The notes beneath the pieces are model-generated. The model saw nothing but the letters and a program-made list of their open reading frames with translations. It was not told the origin of the DNA and made no database searches. Made by a program: the position numbers and the translations under genes. A DNA stretch of 64,000 bases from Pseudomonas sp. R5(2019) (GTDB taxonomy: Bacteria > Pseudomonadota > Gammaproteobacteria > Pseudomonadales > Pseudomonadaceae), in the NCBI RefSeq assembly GCF_009905435.1, contig NZ_JAAAMT010000032.1, positions 1 through 64,000 on the forward strand. Direction: 5' to 3'. Positions 20,854 through 29,633 of this stretch are shown one piece after another; the stretch's first letter is position 1, and each line of letters opens with the position of its first letter.

Positions 20854-22533
20854 ATGGATATTAAACGCACGATCCTGATCGTCGCCCTGGCAATCGTGTC
20901 CTATGTCATGGTTCTGAAATGGAACCAGGACTACGGGCAGGCAGCCCTGCCGACTCAGAATGCTGCTTCCAGCACTACTGCATCCTTGCCGGACACTTCG
21001 CTGGGCAACAATGCTTCGGCCACGGCCGACGTTCCGAGTGCCAACCCTGACGCCAGCACCCCAACGCTTGCTCCGGCAGCTGTCAGCAAAGAGCTGATCC
21101 GGGTCAAAACCGATGTGCTGGAACTTGCTATCGATCCGAACGGCGGTGACATCGTGCAGCTGATGCTGCCGAAGTACCCACGTCGCCAGGACCATCCGGA
21201 CATTCCGTTCCAGTTGTTCGACAATGGTAGTGAGCGTACCTACCTGGCTCAAAGCGGTCTGACCGGCGTTAACGGTCCGGATGCTCGTTCGTCGGGTCGC
21301 CCTCTGTATGCTGCCGATCAAAAGAGTTTTCAACTGGCTGATGGTCAGGATCAATTGGTTGTTGACCTGAAATTCAGCGAGAACGGCGTCAATTACATCA
21401 AGCGTTTCGCGTTCAAGCGTGGTGAATACGATCTGGTCGTCAGCTATCTGATCGATAACCAGAGCCCGCAGGCCTGGAGCGGTAACCTTTTCGCCCAGCT
21501 CAAGCGCGACGACAGCTCGGATCCATCGTCCAGCACCGCGACCGGTACGGCCACTTATCTGGGCGCTGCCCTGTGGACAAGTGCCGAGCCGTACAAAAAA
21601 GTGTCGATGAAAGATATCGACAAGGGTGGCCTGAAAGAATCGGTTCAGGGTGGCTGGGTAGCCTGGCTGCAGCACTACTTCGTGACGGCGTGGATTCCGC
21701 CGTCGGGTGAGAACAACAATGTTCAGGCCCGCAAGGACAGCCAAGGCAACTACATCATCGGTTTTACTGGCCCAGCGCTGAACGTACCGGCTGGCGGCAA
21801 GGCTGAAACCAGCGCCACACTGTATGCCGGCCCGAAAATTCAGGCCGAGCTCAAAGAGTTGTCCCCAGGCCTGGAACTGACCATCGATTACGGCATCCTG
21901 TGGTTCATCGCCCAGCCGATTTTCTGGCTGCTGCAACATATCCACAGCCTGTTGGGTAACTGGGGCTGGTCGATCATCGTTCTGACCATGTTGATCAAAG
22001 GCCTGTTCTTCCCGTTGTCGGCCGCCAGCTACAAGTCGATGGCCCGCATGCGCGCAGTGGCACCGAAACTGGCTGCCCTGAAAGAACAGTTTGGCGATGA
22101 CCGGCAGAAAATGTCGCAGGCCATGATGGAGCTGTACAAGAAAGAGAAGATCAATCCGCTGGGTGGTTGCTTGCCAATCCTCGTGCAGATGCCGGTTTTC
22201 CTGTCCTTGTATTGGGTACTGCTGGAAAGCGTGGAAATGCGTCAGGCGCCATGGATGTTCTACATCACTGACCTGTCGATCAAAGACCCGTTCTTCATCC
22301 TGCCGATCATCATGGGCGCGACCATGTTCATCCAGCAGCAGCTGAACCCGACGCCACCGGATCCGATGCAGGCCAAGGTGATGAAGCTGATGCCAATCAT
22401 CTTCACCTTCTTCTTCCTGTGGTTCCCTGCAGGTCTGGTGCTGTACTGGGTTGTGAACAACTGCCTGTCGATCGCACAGCAGTGGTACATCACTCGCAGC
22501 ATCGAGTCGGCTGCCAAGAAGGCTGCCGCCTGA
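20854..22533 (+). CDS. yidC: Membrane protein insertase YidC
   Basis: 559 residues. The N-terminal membrane anchor (about residues 5-22) is followed by a low-complexity Ala/Ser/Thr linker and the large periplasmic beta domain (about 75-340). The C-terminal five-helix insertase core begins near 350. NWGWSIIVLTMLIKGLFFPL and INPLGGCLPILVQMPVF are conserved family blocks, and the positively charged C-terminus RSIESAAKKAAA is present. YidC inserts membrane proteins, including the ATP synthase subunits encoded 8 kb away. It ends the rpmH operon before a strong terminator. Confidence 0.97.
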   Translation: MDIKRTILIVALAIVSYVMVLKWNQDYGQAALPTQNAASSTTASLPDTSLGNNASATADVPSANPDASTPTLAPAAVSKELIRVKTDVLELAIDPNGGDIVQLMLPKYPRRQDHPDIPFQLFDNGSERTYLAQSGLTGVNGPDARSSGRPLYAADQKSFQLADGQDQLVVDLKFSENGVNYIKRFAFKRGEYDLVVSYLIDNQSPQAWSGNLFAQLKRDDSSDPSSSTATGTATYLGAALWTSAEPYKKVSMKDIDKGGLKESVQGGWVAWLQHYFVTAWIPPSGENNNVQARKDSQGNYIIGFTGPALNVPAGGKAETSATLYAGPKIQAELKELSPGLELTIDYGILWFIAQPIFWLLQHIHSLLGNWGWSIIVLTMLIKGLFFPLSAASYKSMARMRAVAPKLAALKEQFGDDRQKMSQAMMELYKKEKINPLGGCLPILVQMPVFLSLYWVLLESVEMRQAPWMFYITDLSIKDPFFILPIIMGATMFIQQQLNPTPPDPMQAKVMKLMPIIFTFFFLWFPAGLVLYWVVNNCLSIAQQWYITRSIESAAKKAAA

Positions 22534-22558
22534 CAGGTTGATGTTCTAATCTGTGGAT

Positions 22559-22583
22559 AAAACGCCCCCTCGTGGGGCGTTTT
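22559..22583 (+). terminator. Terminator after yidC
   Basis: AAAACGCCCC (22559-22568) pairs perfectly with 22574-22583 around the loop CTCGT, with four T residues forming the end of the stem. A perfect DnaA box (22552-22560) abuts its left arm. It separates the rpmH-yidC operon from mnmE. Confidence 0.8.
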
Positions 22584-22626
22584 GCTATCTGTTGTTTTTA
22601 CCGAGAGTTACCAAGAGGCCAGGACC

Positions 22627-23997
22627 ATGACTACTTCCCGAGAAACCATCGCGGCAATCGCAACGGCCCAAGGCCGAGGCGGCGTCGGGATCGTGCGTAT
22701 TTCCGGGCCTCTGGCGAGCCAGGCGGCAAAGCAGATCACCGGGCGCCAGCTGACCCCACGGTATGCCCATTACGGCCCGTTTCGTGACAGTGAAAGCCAG
22801 GTGATTGATGAAGGGCTGGCGCTGTACTTCCCGGGTCCGAACTCCTTCACAGGCGAAGATGTGCTGGAGCTGCAAGGGCACGGCGGCCCTGTCGTGCTGG
22901 ACATGCTGCTGCAACGTTGTCTGGAGCTGGGGTGCCGGTTGGCACGCCCCGGCGAATTCAGCGAGCGCGCGTTTCTCAACGACAAGCTTGACCTGGCACA
23001 AGCCGAAGCCATTGCGGACTTGATCGAAGCCAGTTCCGCCCAGGCCGCCCGCAATGCGTTGCGCTCGCTGCAGGGAGCCTTTTCGCAGCGGGTGCATCAG
23101 CTTACTGAACAGCTCATTGCCTTGCGGATCTATGTCGAAGCGGCAATCGACTTTCCCGAGGAAGAAATCGACTTTCTCGCCGATGGCCATGTCTTGGGCA
23201 TGCTCGATCAGGTTCGAGCCGAGTTATCCACCGTGGTGCGCGAAGCTGGCCAAGGCGCGCTGTTACGCGACGGCATGACGGTGGTGATCGCTGGCCGCCC
23301 GAACGCCGGCAAATCCAGTTTGCTGAACGTACTGGCGGGGCGTGAAGCCGCCATCGTGACCGATATCGCCGGCACAACCCGGGACATCCTGCGCGAACAT
23401 ATCCACATCGACGGGATGCCGCTGCATGTAGTCGACACCGCGGGCTTGCGCGATACCGAAGATCATGTGGAAAAAATCGGCGTCGAGCGGGCGCTCAAGG
23501 CCATTGGCGAGGCTGACCGTGTGTTGCTGGTGGTGGATGCCACCGCGCCCGAGGCCAACGACCCGTTTGCGCTATGGCCCGAGTTCCTGGAGCAGCGCCC
23601 GGATCCAGCCAAGGTCACTTTGATTCGTAACAAGGCGGACTTGAGCGGTGAAGCCGTGGGCCTGGTCCAGAGCGAAGATGGTCACGTCACGATTTCACTG
23701 AGTGCTAAAACCGCCGATATGGGCCTGGAACTGCTACGCGACCACTTGAAGGCATGCATGGGCTATGAGCAGACGGCCGAGAGCAGCTTCAGTGCTCGCA
23801 GGAGGCACCTGGAGGCATTGGCACAAGCCAGCACCTCCCTGGAGCACGGACGCGCTCAGCTGACCCTGGCGGGTGCTGGGGAGTTGCTTGCCGAAGACCT
23901 GCGCCTGGCGCAGCAAGCGCTGGGCGAGATCACCGGGGCGTTTAGCTCCGACGACCTGCTCGGGCGGATCTTCTCAAGCTTCTGCATTGGCAAATAG
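22627..23997 (+). CDS. mnmE: tRNA modification GTPase MnmE
   Basis: 456 residues from the ATG at 22627 (MTTSRETIAAIATAQGRGG); GAGG lies upstream at good spacing. MnmE works with MnmG to make 5-carboxymethylaminomethyluridine at the wobble position of some tRNAs. The N-terminal folate-binding domain, a helical domain and the inserted G domain are all seen: GRPNAGKSSLLN (G1), DTAGLRDTED (G3) and RNKAD (G4). The C-terminal FCIGK carries the conserved cysteine motif. A 0.8 kb DnaA-box-rich gap separates it from its partner mnmG. Confidence 0.97.
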   Translation: MTTSRETIAAIATAQGRGGVGIVRISGPLASQAAKQITGRQLTPRYAHYGPFRDSESQVIDEGLALYFPGPNSFTGEDVLELQGHGGPVVLDMLLQRCLELGCRLARPGEFSERAFLNDKLDLAQAEAIADLIEASSAQAARNALRSLQGAFSQRVHQLTEQLIALRIYVEAAIDFPEEEIDFLADGHVLGMLDQVRAELSTVVREAGQGALLRDGMTVVIAGRPNAGKSSLLNVLAGREAAIVTDIAGTTRDILREHIHIDGMPLHVVDTAGLRDTEDHVEKIGVERALKAIGEADRVLLVVDATAPEANDPFALWPEFLEQRPDPAKVTLIRNKADLSGEAVGLVQSEDGHVTISLSAKTADMGLELLRDHLKACMGYEQTAESSFSARRRHLEALAQASTSLEHGRAQLTLAGAGELLAEDLRLAQQALGEITGAFSSDDLLGRIFSSFCIGK

Positions 23998-24832
23998 CTG
24001 AACGGCCCAGGTGCCGGAGCGGCGATTATCGCGCCGCACCGAGATCAAAGGCCTATCTGATTGACGACACCGGACTGTCGGCGTCCGGTTGTCGCCCGGT
24101 AGCAGCGCCCCGCTTCGTTGCAACCTGTTACATAGTTTTGTGGAAAAGCTTCCTGGCTTGATTGGCTTGGCAGTGGATAACCCATTATCCGCTTGATTTT
24201 CTGCTCCAAAAAATTGTCCACAGTGTGATATCCACAAAAATAATCGTATAAAAATCAGTAAGTTAAAAATCCTGTCGATCACAAATATCAACAGCTGCCA
24301 ATTTTTTGCCCACAGTCAATTCGTCCGGTTTTATTGAGTTTGAGCTTCACGGCCAAGCTTATCCACACGTGGATTTCTTCCGCTCTACAACCCTCAATCA
24401 ATGACCTCCAGCGAATCCGCGGCACTTATCAACAGCTCCAAACTGTTGATTAAGCCCTGTGGAAAACCATTCTTCAGCTCAGTAGATAACTCGCCTTCAA
24501 AACTGAGGATATTCGCCTCTGTGGGTAACTGACCCTTTCATCCACAGGTTTAAATCGCTTATCCATAGACCTCCTGACCACATGACCACAAGGTTTTGAA
24601 CCTCTGTACACACCGTAAAACAAGGCCTGTAGAACCTTATCCACAGAAATGGCGCCCTCTAAACATAAACATAAAAACAAAGCTTTAATAAATTTTTCTC
24701 TTTTAATTTCTATTGCACGCCATTCATCCACCGCTGGTTAAATTTTGTGCAAAAGGTTCCTTTAGGGGGGCTGAAGTCCCTATACTTGCCAGCTATCCCA
24801 ATTACCCATCGAAAACAGGCACGAGGTGCGTG
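23998..24832. other. DnaA-box-rich intergenic region upstream of mnmG (second origin-like region)
   Basis: This 835-base gap has no credible gene. Perfect TTATCCACA boxes are at 24359-24367 and 24637-24645. Near matches are at 24172-24180, 24214-24222, 24228-24236, 24426-24434, 24444-24452, 24458-24466 (two mismatches or fewer), 24538-24546 and 24559-24567. A stretch rich in A and T follows at about 24660-24715. The order of elements mirrors oriC: TGTTGAT, GCCCTGTGGA, TTTCATCCACA, CTCTGTACA, ACAAGGCCTG, TTATCCACAG, then the A+T stretch. A 6-base-pair hairpin at 24019-24037 may end mnmE. A DnaA-box region here is also known from P. putida, from memory. Confidence 0.8.
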
Positions 24833-26725
24833 GTGGATTTCCCTTCCCGTTTTGAAGTGATCGTCATCGGCGGCGGCCATGCCGGAACCGAGGCTGCACT
24901 TGCGTCGGCACGCATGGGTGCCAAAACCCTGCTGCTAACTCATAACGTGGAAACCCTCGGTCATATGAGTTGCAACCCGGCCATCGGCGGCATCGGCAAA
25001 AGCCATCTGGTCAAGGAAATCGATGCCCTCGGCGGCGCGATGGCCACCGCTACCGACCTGGGCGGCATCCAGTTTCGTGTGTTGAACAACCGCAAAGGCC
25101 CAGCCGTGCGCGCTACGCGAGCACAGGCAGACCGCGCCTTGTACAAGGCAGCCGTGCGCGAAATCCTGGAAAACCAACCGAACCTGTGGATATTTCAGCA
25201 ATCCTGCGATGACCTGATCGTCGAGCAGGATCAGGTCCGCGGTGTGGTCACGCAGATGGGCCTGCGGTTTTTTGCCGACTCGGTCGTCCTGACCACTGGC
25301 ACCTTCCTCGGTGGACTTATCCACATCGGTTTGCAGAATTATTCCGGCGGCCGCGCGGGCGATCCGCCTTCGATCGCATTGGCCAAGCGCCTGCGTGAGC
25401 TGCCCCTGCGTGTTGGTCGCTTGAAAACCGGCACTCCACCGCGCATTGACGGTCGGTCTGTGGACTTCTCGGTCATGACCGAGCAACCCGGCGATACCCC
25501 GATCCCGGTGATGTCGTTCATGGGCAACAAGGAGCAGCATCCGCGTCAGGTCAGTTGCTGGATTACCCACACCAATGCCCGTACTCACGAGATCATCGCC
25601 TCGAACCTCGACCGTTCGCCGATGTACTCCGGGGTCATCGAAGGCATTGGCCCGCGCTACTGCCCATCGATCGAAGACAAGATCCACCGCTTCGCCGACA
25701 AGGAAAGCCATCAGGTCTTCATCGAGCCTGAAGGCCTGACCACTCACGAGATCTATCCAAACGGCATTTCCACCTCCTTGCCTTTCGATGTGCAGCTGGA
25801 CATCGTGCGGTCCATCCGTGGCATGGAAAACGCTCACATCGTTCGGCCGGGTTACGCCATCGAGTACGACTACTTCGATCCGCGGGACCTCAAGTACAGC
25901 CTGGAAACCAAAGTGATCGCGGGCCTGTTCTTCGCCGGCCAGATCAACGGCACCACCGGCTACGAAGAAGCCGGCGCCCAGGGGCTGCTGGCCGGAACCA
26001 ACGCCGCCTTGCGTGCCCAGGGCCGAGACAGCTGGTGCCCGCGTCGGGACGAGGCCTACATCGGTGTGCTGGTTGACGACCTGATCACCCTCGGCACCCA
26101 AGAGCCGTACCGGATGTTTACCTCCCGTGCCGAATACCGCCTGATCTTGCGTGAAGACAACGCTGACCTGCGCTTGACCGAAAAAGGTCGCGAGCTGGGC
26201 TTGATCGATGACCAGCGTTGGGCTGCTTTCTGTGCCAAGCGTGAAGGTATCGAGCTGGAAGAGCAGCGCCTGAAAAGTACCTGGGTTCGCCCCAATACCG
26301 AGCAAGGCAACGCCATCGCCGACAAATTCGGCACGCCGTTGACCCACGAATACAATTTGCTGAACCTGTTGAGCCGTCCGGAAATCGACTACGCTGGCCT
26401 GGTTGAAGTGACCGGTGGCGGTAGCCTCGATCCGCAAGTAGCCGAGCAGGTTGAGATCAAGACCAAATACGCGGGTTATATCGACCGCCAGCAGGATGAG
26501 ATCGCCCGTTTGCGCGCCAGCGAAAACACGCGTCTGCCTGTGGATATCGACTACAACGGCATCTGCGGGTTATCCAAGGAGATTCAGGGCAAGCTTGGCC
26601 AGACCCGTCCGGAAACCCTCGGCCAGGCGTCGCGTATCCCGGGTGTGACCCCGGCCGCCATTTCCCTGTTGCTGATTCATTTGAAAAAACGCGGCGCCGG
26701 CCGCGAGTTGGAGCAAAGCGCTTGA
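24833..26725 (+). CDS. mnmG: tRNA uridine-5-carboxymethylaminomethyl modification enzyme MnmG (GidA)
   Basis: 630 residues from the GTG at 24833 (MDFPSRFEVIVIGGG), with GAGGTG just upstream. The open frame reaches back another 40 codons but the family starts here. MnmG is the FAD/NADH partner of MnmE in wobble-uridine modification. The dinucleotide-binding VIGGGHAGTEAA is at the N-terminus. NPAIGGIGKSHLVKE and the two GidA signatures (around GPRYCPSIEDKI and GQINGTTGYEEA) are intact. A perfect DnaA box is at 25317-25325. The stop overlaps the rsmG start. Confidence 0.97.
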   Translation: MDFPSRFEVIVIGGGHAGTEAALASARMGAKTLLLTHNVETLGHMSCNPAIGGIGKSHLVKEIDALGGAMATATDLGGIQFRVLNNRKGPAVRATRAQADRALYKAAVREILENQPNLWIFQQSCDDLIVEQDQVRGVVTQMGLRFFADSVVLTTGTFLGGLIHIGLQNYSGGRAGDPPSIALAKRLRELPLRVGRLKTGTPPRIDGRSVDFSVMTEQPGDTPIPVMSFMGNKEQHPRQVSCWITHTNARTHEIIASNLDRSPMYSGVIEGIGPRYCPSIEDKIHRFADKESHQVFIEPEGLTTHEIYPNGISTSLPFDVQLDIVRSIRGMENAHIVRPGYAIEYDYFDPRDLKYSLETKVIAGLFFAGQINGTTGYEEAGAQGLLAGTNAALRAQGRDSWCPRRDEAYIGVLVDDLITLGTQEPYRMFTSRAEYRLILREDNADLRLTEKGRELGLIDDQRWAAFCAKREGIELEEQRLKSTWVRPNTEQGNAIADKFGTPLTHEYNLLNLLSRPEIDYAGLVEVTGGGSLDPQVAEQVEIKTKYAGYIDRQQDEIARLRASENTRLPVDIDYNGICGLSKEIQGKLGQTRPETLGQASRIPGVTPAAISLLLIHLKKRGAGRELEQSA

Positions 26726-27369
26726 GTTCCATGGTTACCCCGCAGCACAGCGAAGAGTTGTCCACAGGCGCACGGGCATTGGGCATCGAGCTCACTGTGC
26801 ACCAGCATGATCAACTGCTGGCTTATCTGGCCCTGTTGATCAAGTGGAACAAGGCCTACAACCTGACCGCTGTGCGCAATCCGGATGAAATGGTGTCGCG
26901 TCACCTGCTCGATAGCCTGAGCATCCTGCCCTACATCGGCGATAGCCCAAGGTGGCTGGACGTGGGCAGTGGAGGAGGAATGCCCGGCATCCCGCTGGCG
27001 ATCATGTTTCCCGAGAAACAGATCACCACGCTGGACAGCAATGGCAAGAAAACGCGCTTCCAGACCCAGGTAAAACTGGAGCTTGGGCTTAACAACCTGC
27101 AGGTTATCCACAGTCGGGTGGAAGCCTTTCAGCCGCCGCAGCCGTTCACCGGGATTGTTTCCCGTGCATTCAGCAGTCTTGAAGATTTCACCCACTGGAC
27201 ACGTCACCTTGGCGACGACCAGACACAATGGTTGGCGATGAAAGGTCTGCATCCGGCCGACGAACTGGTAGCATTGCCGGCAGACTTTCACCTCGATAGC
27301 GAACAGGCCTTGACCGTTCCGGGTTGCCAAGGCCAACGCCATCTGCTGATACTGCGCCGCACGGCATGA
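26722..27369 (+). CDS. rsmG: 16S rRNA (guanine527-N7)-methyltransferase RsmG (GidB)
   Basis: 215 residues from a TTG at 26722 overlapping the mnmG stop. An ATG at 26731 in frame would shorten it by three residues. RsmG methylates G527 of 16S rRNA, the site linked to low-level streptomycin resistance when lost. The SAM-binding motif DVGSGGGMPGIPLAI lies near residue 73, and LLIKWNKAYNLTAVR and HLLDSL are family blocks. A perfect DnaA box (27104-27112) and a near match (26758-26766) lie within it. Confidence 0.95.
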   Translation: MSSMVTPQHSEELSTGARALGIELTVHQHDQLLAYLALLIKWNKAYNLTAVRNPDEMVSRHLLDSLSILPYIGDSPRWLDVGSGGGMPGIPLAIMFPEKQITTLDSNGKKTRFQTQVKLELGLNNLQVIHSRVEAFQPPQPFTGIVSRAFSSLEDFTHWTRHLGDDQTQWLAMKGLHPADELVALPADFHLDSEQALTVPGCQGQRHLLILRRTA

Positions 27370-27387
27370 TTGGGAACACAAGCAAGA

Positions 27388-28179
27388 ATGGCTAAGGTAT
27401 TCGCAATAGCGAACCAGAAAGGTGGCGTGGGTAAAACCACCACCTGTATCAACCTCGCGGCATCGCTGGTCGCTACCAAGCGACGCGTGCTGCTGATCGA
27501 CCTCGATCCACAGGGCAACGCCACCATGGGCAGTGGTGTGGATAAGCATGCCCTGGAGCATTCGGTCTACGACCTGCTGATCGGCGAGTGCGACCTGGCT
27601 CAGGCCATGCACATTTCCGAGCATGGTGGTTACCAGTTGCTGCCGGCCAACCGCGACCTGACCGCTGCCGAAGTGGTCCTGCTGGAAATGCAGATGAAGG
27701 AAAGCCGGCTGCGCACCGCGCTGGCACCGATCCGGGAGAGCTACGACTACATCCTGATCGACTGCCCGCCGTCCCTGTCTATGCTGACGCTCAATGCGCT
27801 GGTTGCCTCCGATGGCGTGATCATTCCGATGCAATGTGAATACTTTGCACTCGAAGGTCTCAGCGACCTTGTGGATAACATCAAGCGCATTGCCGAGTTG
27901 CTGAACCCGCAACTGAAGATCGAAGGCCTGCTGCGGACCATGTACGACCCGCGCCTGAGTCTGATCAACGACGTCTCGGCGCAGCTCAAGGAACACTTCG
28001 GCGATCAGCTCTACGATACGGTGATCCCGCGCAATATCCGCCTGGCGGAGGCTCCAAGTTTCGGCATGCCGGCGCTGGCGTACGACAAACAGTCCCGCGG
28101 TGCCATCGCTTATCTGGCCCTGGCCGGCGAGATGGTTCGTCGCCAACGTCGTCAAACACGCACTGCTCAGCCAACTTAA
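27388..28179 (+). CDS. parA: Chromosome partitioning ATPase ParA (Soj)
   Basis: 263 residues from the ATG at 27388 (MAKVFAIANQKGG). ParA is a deviant Walker ATPase that binds the nucleoid and moves ParB-parS complexes. NQKGGVGKTTTCINLAASL is the deviant P-loop with the signature lysine, DLDPQGNATMG is Walker A', and IDCPPSL is Walker B. Two perfect DnaA boxes lie inside the gene (27537-27545 and 27870-27878). parB starts nine bases after the stop. Confidence 0.96.
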   Translation: MAKVFAIANQKGGVGKTTTCINLAASLVATKRRVLLIDLDPQGNATMGSGVDKHALEHSVYDLLIGECDLAQAMHISEHGGYQLLPANRDLTAAEVVLLEMQMKESRLRTALAPIRESYDYILIDCPPSLSMLTLNALVASDGVIIPMQCEYFALEGLSDLVDNIKRIAELLNPQLKIEGLLRTMYDPRLSLINDVSAQLKEHFGDQLYDTVIPRNIRLAEAPSFGMPALAYDKQSRGAIAYLALAGEMVRRQRRQTRTAQPT

Positions 28180-28188
28180 GGAACCCAC

Positions 28189-29061
28189 ATGGCCGTCAAG
28201 AAACGAGGTCTGGGACGTGGCTTGGATGCACTGCTCAGTGGTCCGACCGTCAGCGCGCTCGAAGAGCAAGCCGTCAAGGTCGACCAGCGCGAACTGCAGC
28301 ACCTGCCGCTGGACCTGATCCAGCGCGGCAAGTATCAGCCCCGCCGCGACATGGACCCACAGGCGCTCGAAGAGCTGGCCCAGTCCATTCGTATCCAGGG
28401 CGTGATGCAACCGATCGTGGTGCGACCGATCGGCAATGACCGCTATGAAATCATTGCCGGCGAGCGCCGCTGGCGCGCCAGCCAGCAGGCCGGCCTGGAC
28501 ACGATCCCGGCGATGGTGCGCGAAGTGCCCGATGAGGCCGCCATTGCCATGGCGCTGATCGAGAACATCCAGCGCGAAGACCTTAACCCTGTCGAAGAAG
28601 CGATGGCGCTGCAACGCCTGCAACAGGAGTTTCAGCTGACACAGCAACAGGTCGCCGACGCCGTGGGCAAATCCCGGGTGACGATCGCCAACTTGCTGCG
28701 CCTGATCTCATTGCCGGAAGTGATCAAGACCATGCTGTCGCATGGTGATCTGGAAATGGGCCATGCGCGTGCATTGCTCGGTTTGCCGGATGAACAACAG
28801 GTCGAGGGGGCGCGACATGTTGTCGCACGTGGTCTGACTGTTCGTCAGACCGAAGCACTGGTCCGCCAGTGGCTCAATGGCAAACCCGAACCTGTCGAAC
28901 CGGTCAAGCCCGATCCGGACATTACCCGCCTTGAGCAGCGTCTGGCAGAGCGGCTGGGCTCTGCAGTACAGATCCGCCACGGCAACAAAGGCAAAGGCCA
29001 GTTAGTGATCCGTTACAACTCATTGGACGAATTACAGGGCGTGCTTGCCCACATCCGTTGA
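28189..29061 (+). CDS. parB: Chromosome partitioning protein ParB (Spo0J)
   Basis: 290 residues. ParB binds parS, clamps DNA in a CTP-dependent way and spreads. The N-terminal KKRGLGRGLDALL is the ParA-contact peptide. The CTP-binding domain shows GERRWRAS and ENIQREDLNPVEEA, and the helix-turn-helix TQQQVADAVGKSRVTIANL follows near 150. The C-terminal dimerisation domain is complete. Three matching parS sites are in this window (15754, 16384 and 53282). Confidence 0.96.
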   Translation: MAVKKRGLGRGLDALLSGPTVSALEEQAVKVDQRELQHLPLDLIQRGKYQPRRDMDPQALEELAQSIRIQGVMQPIVVRPIGNDRYEIIAGERRWRASQQAGLDTIPAMVREVPDEAAIAMALIENIQREDLNPVEEAMALQRLQQEFQLTQQQVADAVGKSRVTIANLLRLISLPEVIKTMLSHGDLEMGHARALLGLPDEQQVEGARHVVARGLTVRQTEALVRQWLNGKPEPVEPVKPDPDITRLEQRLAERLGSAVQIRHGNKGKGQLVIRYNSLDELQGVLAHIR

Positions 29062-29105
29062 AACAATTCCTGTTGTAGCGTGTAGTCGGAAATAACTACC
29101 AACAG

Positions 29106-29134
29106 TTGAATAGGGGTTAATCCACCCCTATACT
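29106..29134 (+). promoter_or_regulatory. Promoter of the atp operon with an inverted repeat in its spacer
   Basis: TTGAAT (29106-29111) and TATACT (29129-29134) are spaced by exactly 17 bases, 75 bases before atpI. A perfect 7-base inverted repeat, TAGGGGT (29111-29117) and ACCCCTA (29124-29130), fills the spacer and overlaps both hexamers. The repeat may be an operator or only the parB end structure. It has no T tract. Confidence 0.6.
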
Positions 29135-29209
29135 CTGCGCGCATTTTGTCGGCACAAATTATGCCAAATAACTGAAGTATGGCTGGCCGACTTTCGAGGA
29201 GCAGATGTG

Positions 29210-29617
29210 ATGGAAACACGCACGCCAAACCGCCTGCCGTTCCATCGCTGGGCGGTTTTCCCGGTCCTGCTGGCTCAATGTGTCGTGTTTCTGTTGGCAG
29301 CCTTGGCGTTGTGGCAGTGGCGCGGGGCAGTCAGCGGTTACTCAGGCCTCTGCGGAGGGTTGATCGCCTGGCTCCCCAATGTGTATTTCGCCTATAAGGC
29401 GTTCCGGTTTACCGGAGCGCGGGCAGCTCAGGCCATCGTCCGGTCATTTTATGCCGGCGAGGCTGGCAAATTGATTCTGACGGCAGTGCTGTTCGCATTG
29501 ACGTTTGCAGGTGTGAAGCCATTGGCGCCGTTAGCAGTATTCGGTGTCTTCTTGCTGACCCAACTGGTCAGCTGGTTCGCGCCCCTGCTGATGAAAACAA
29601 GACTTTCGAGACCTTAG
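29210..29617 (+). CDS. atpI: ATP synthase subunit I (AtpI)
   Basis: 135 residues with four hydrophobic segments. AtpI is a small membrane protein that helps assemble the c-ring and is encoded first in the operon. The ATG at 29210 is preferred over the GTG at 29207; GAGGAG at 29195-29200 serves both. The gene lies 16 bases before atpB. Confidence 0.88.
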   Translation: METRTPNRLPFHRWAVFPVLLAQCVVFLLAALALWQWRGAVSGYSGLCGGLIAWLPNVYFAYKAFRFTGARAAQAIVRSFYAGEAGKLILTAVLFALTFAGVKPLAPLAVFGVFLLTQLVSWFAPLLMKTRLSRP

Positions 29618-29633
29618 GGCGTTTGAGGCAACC

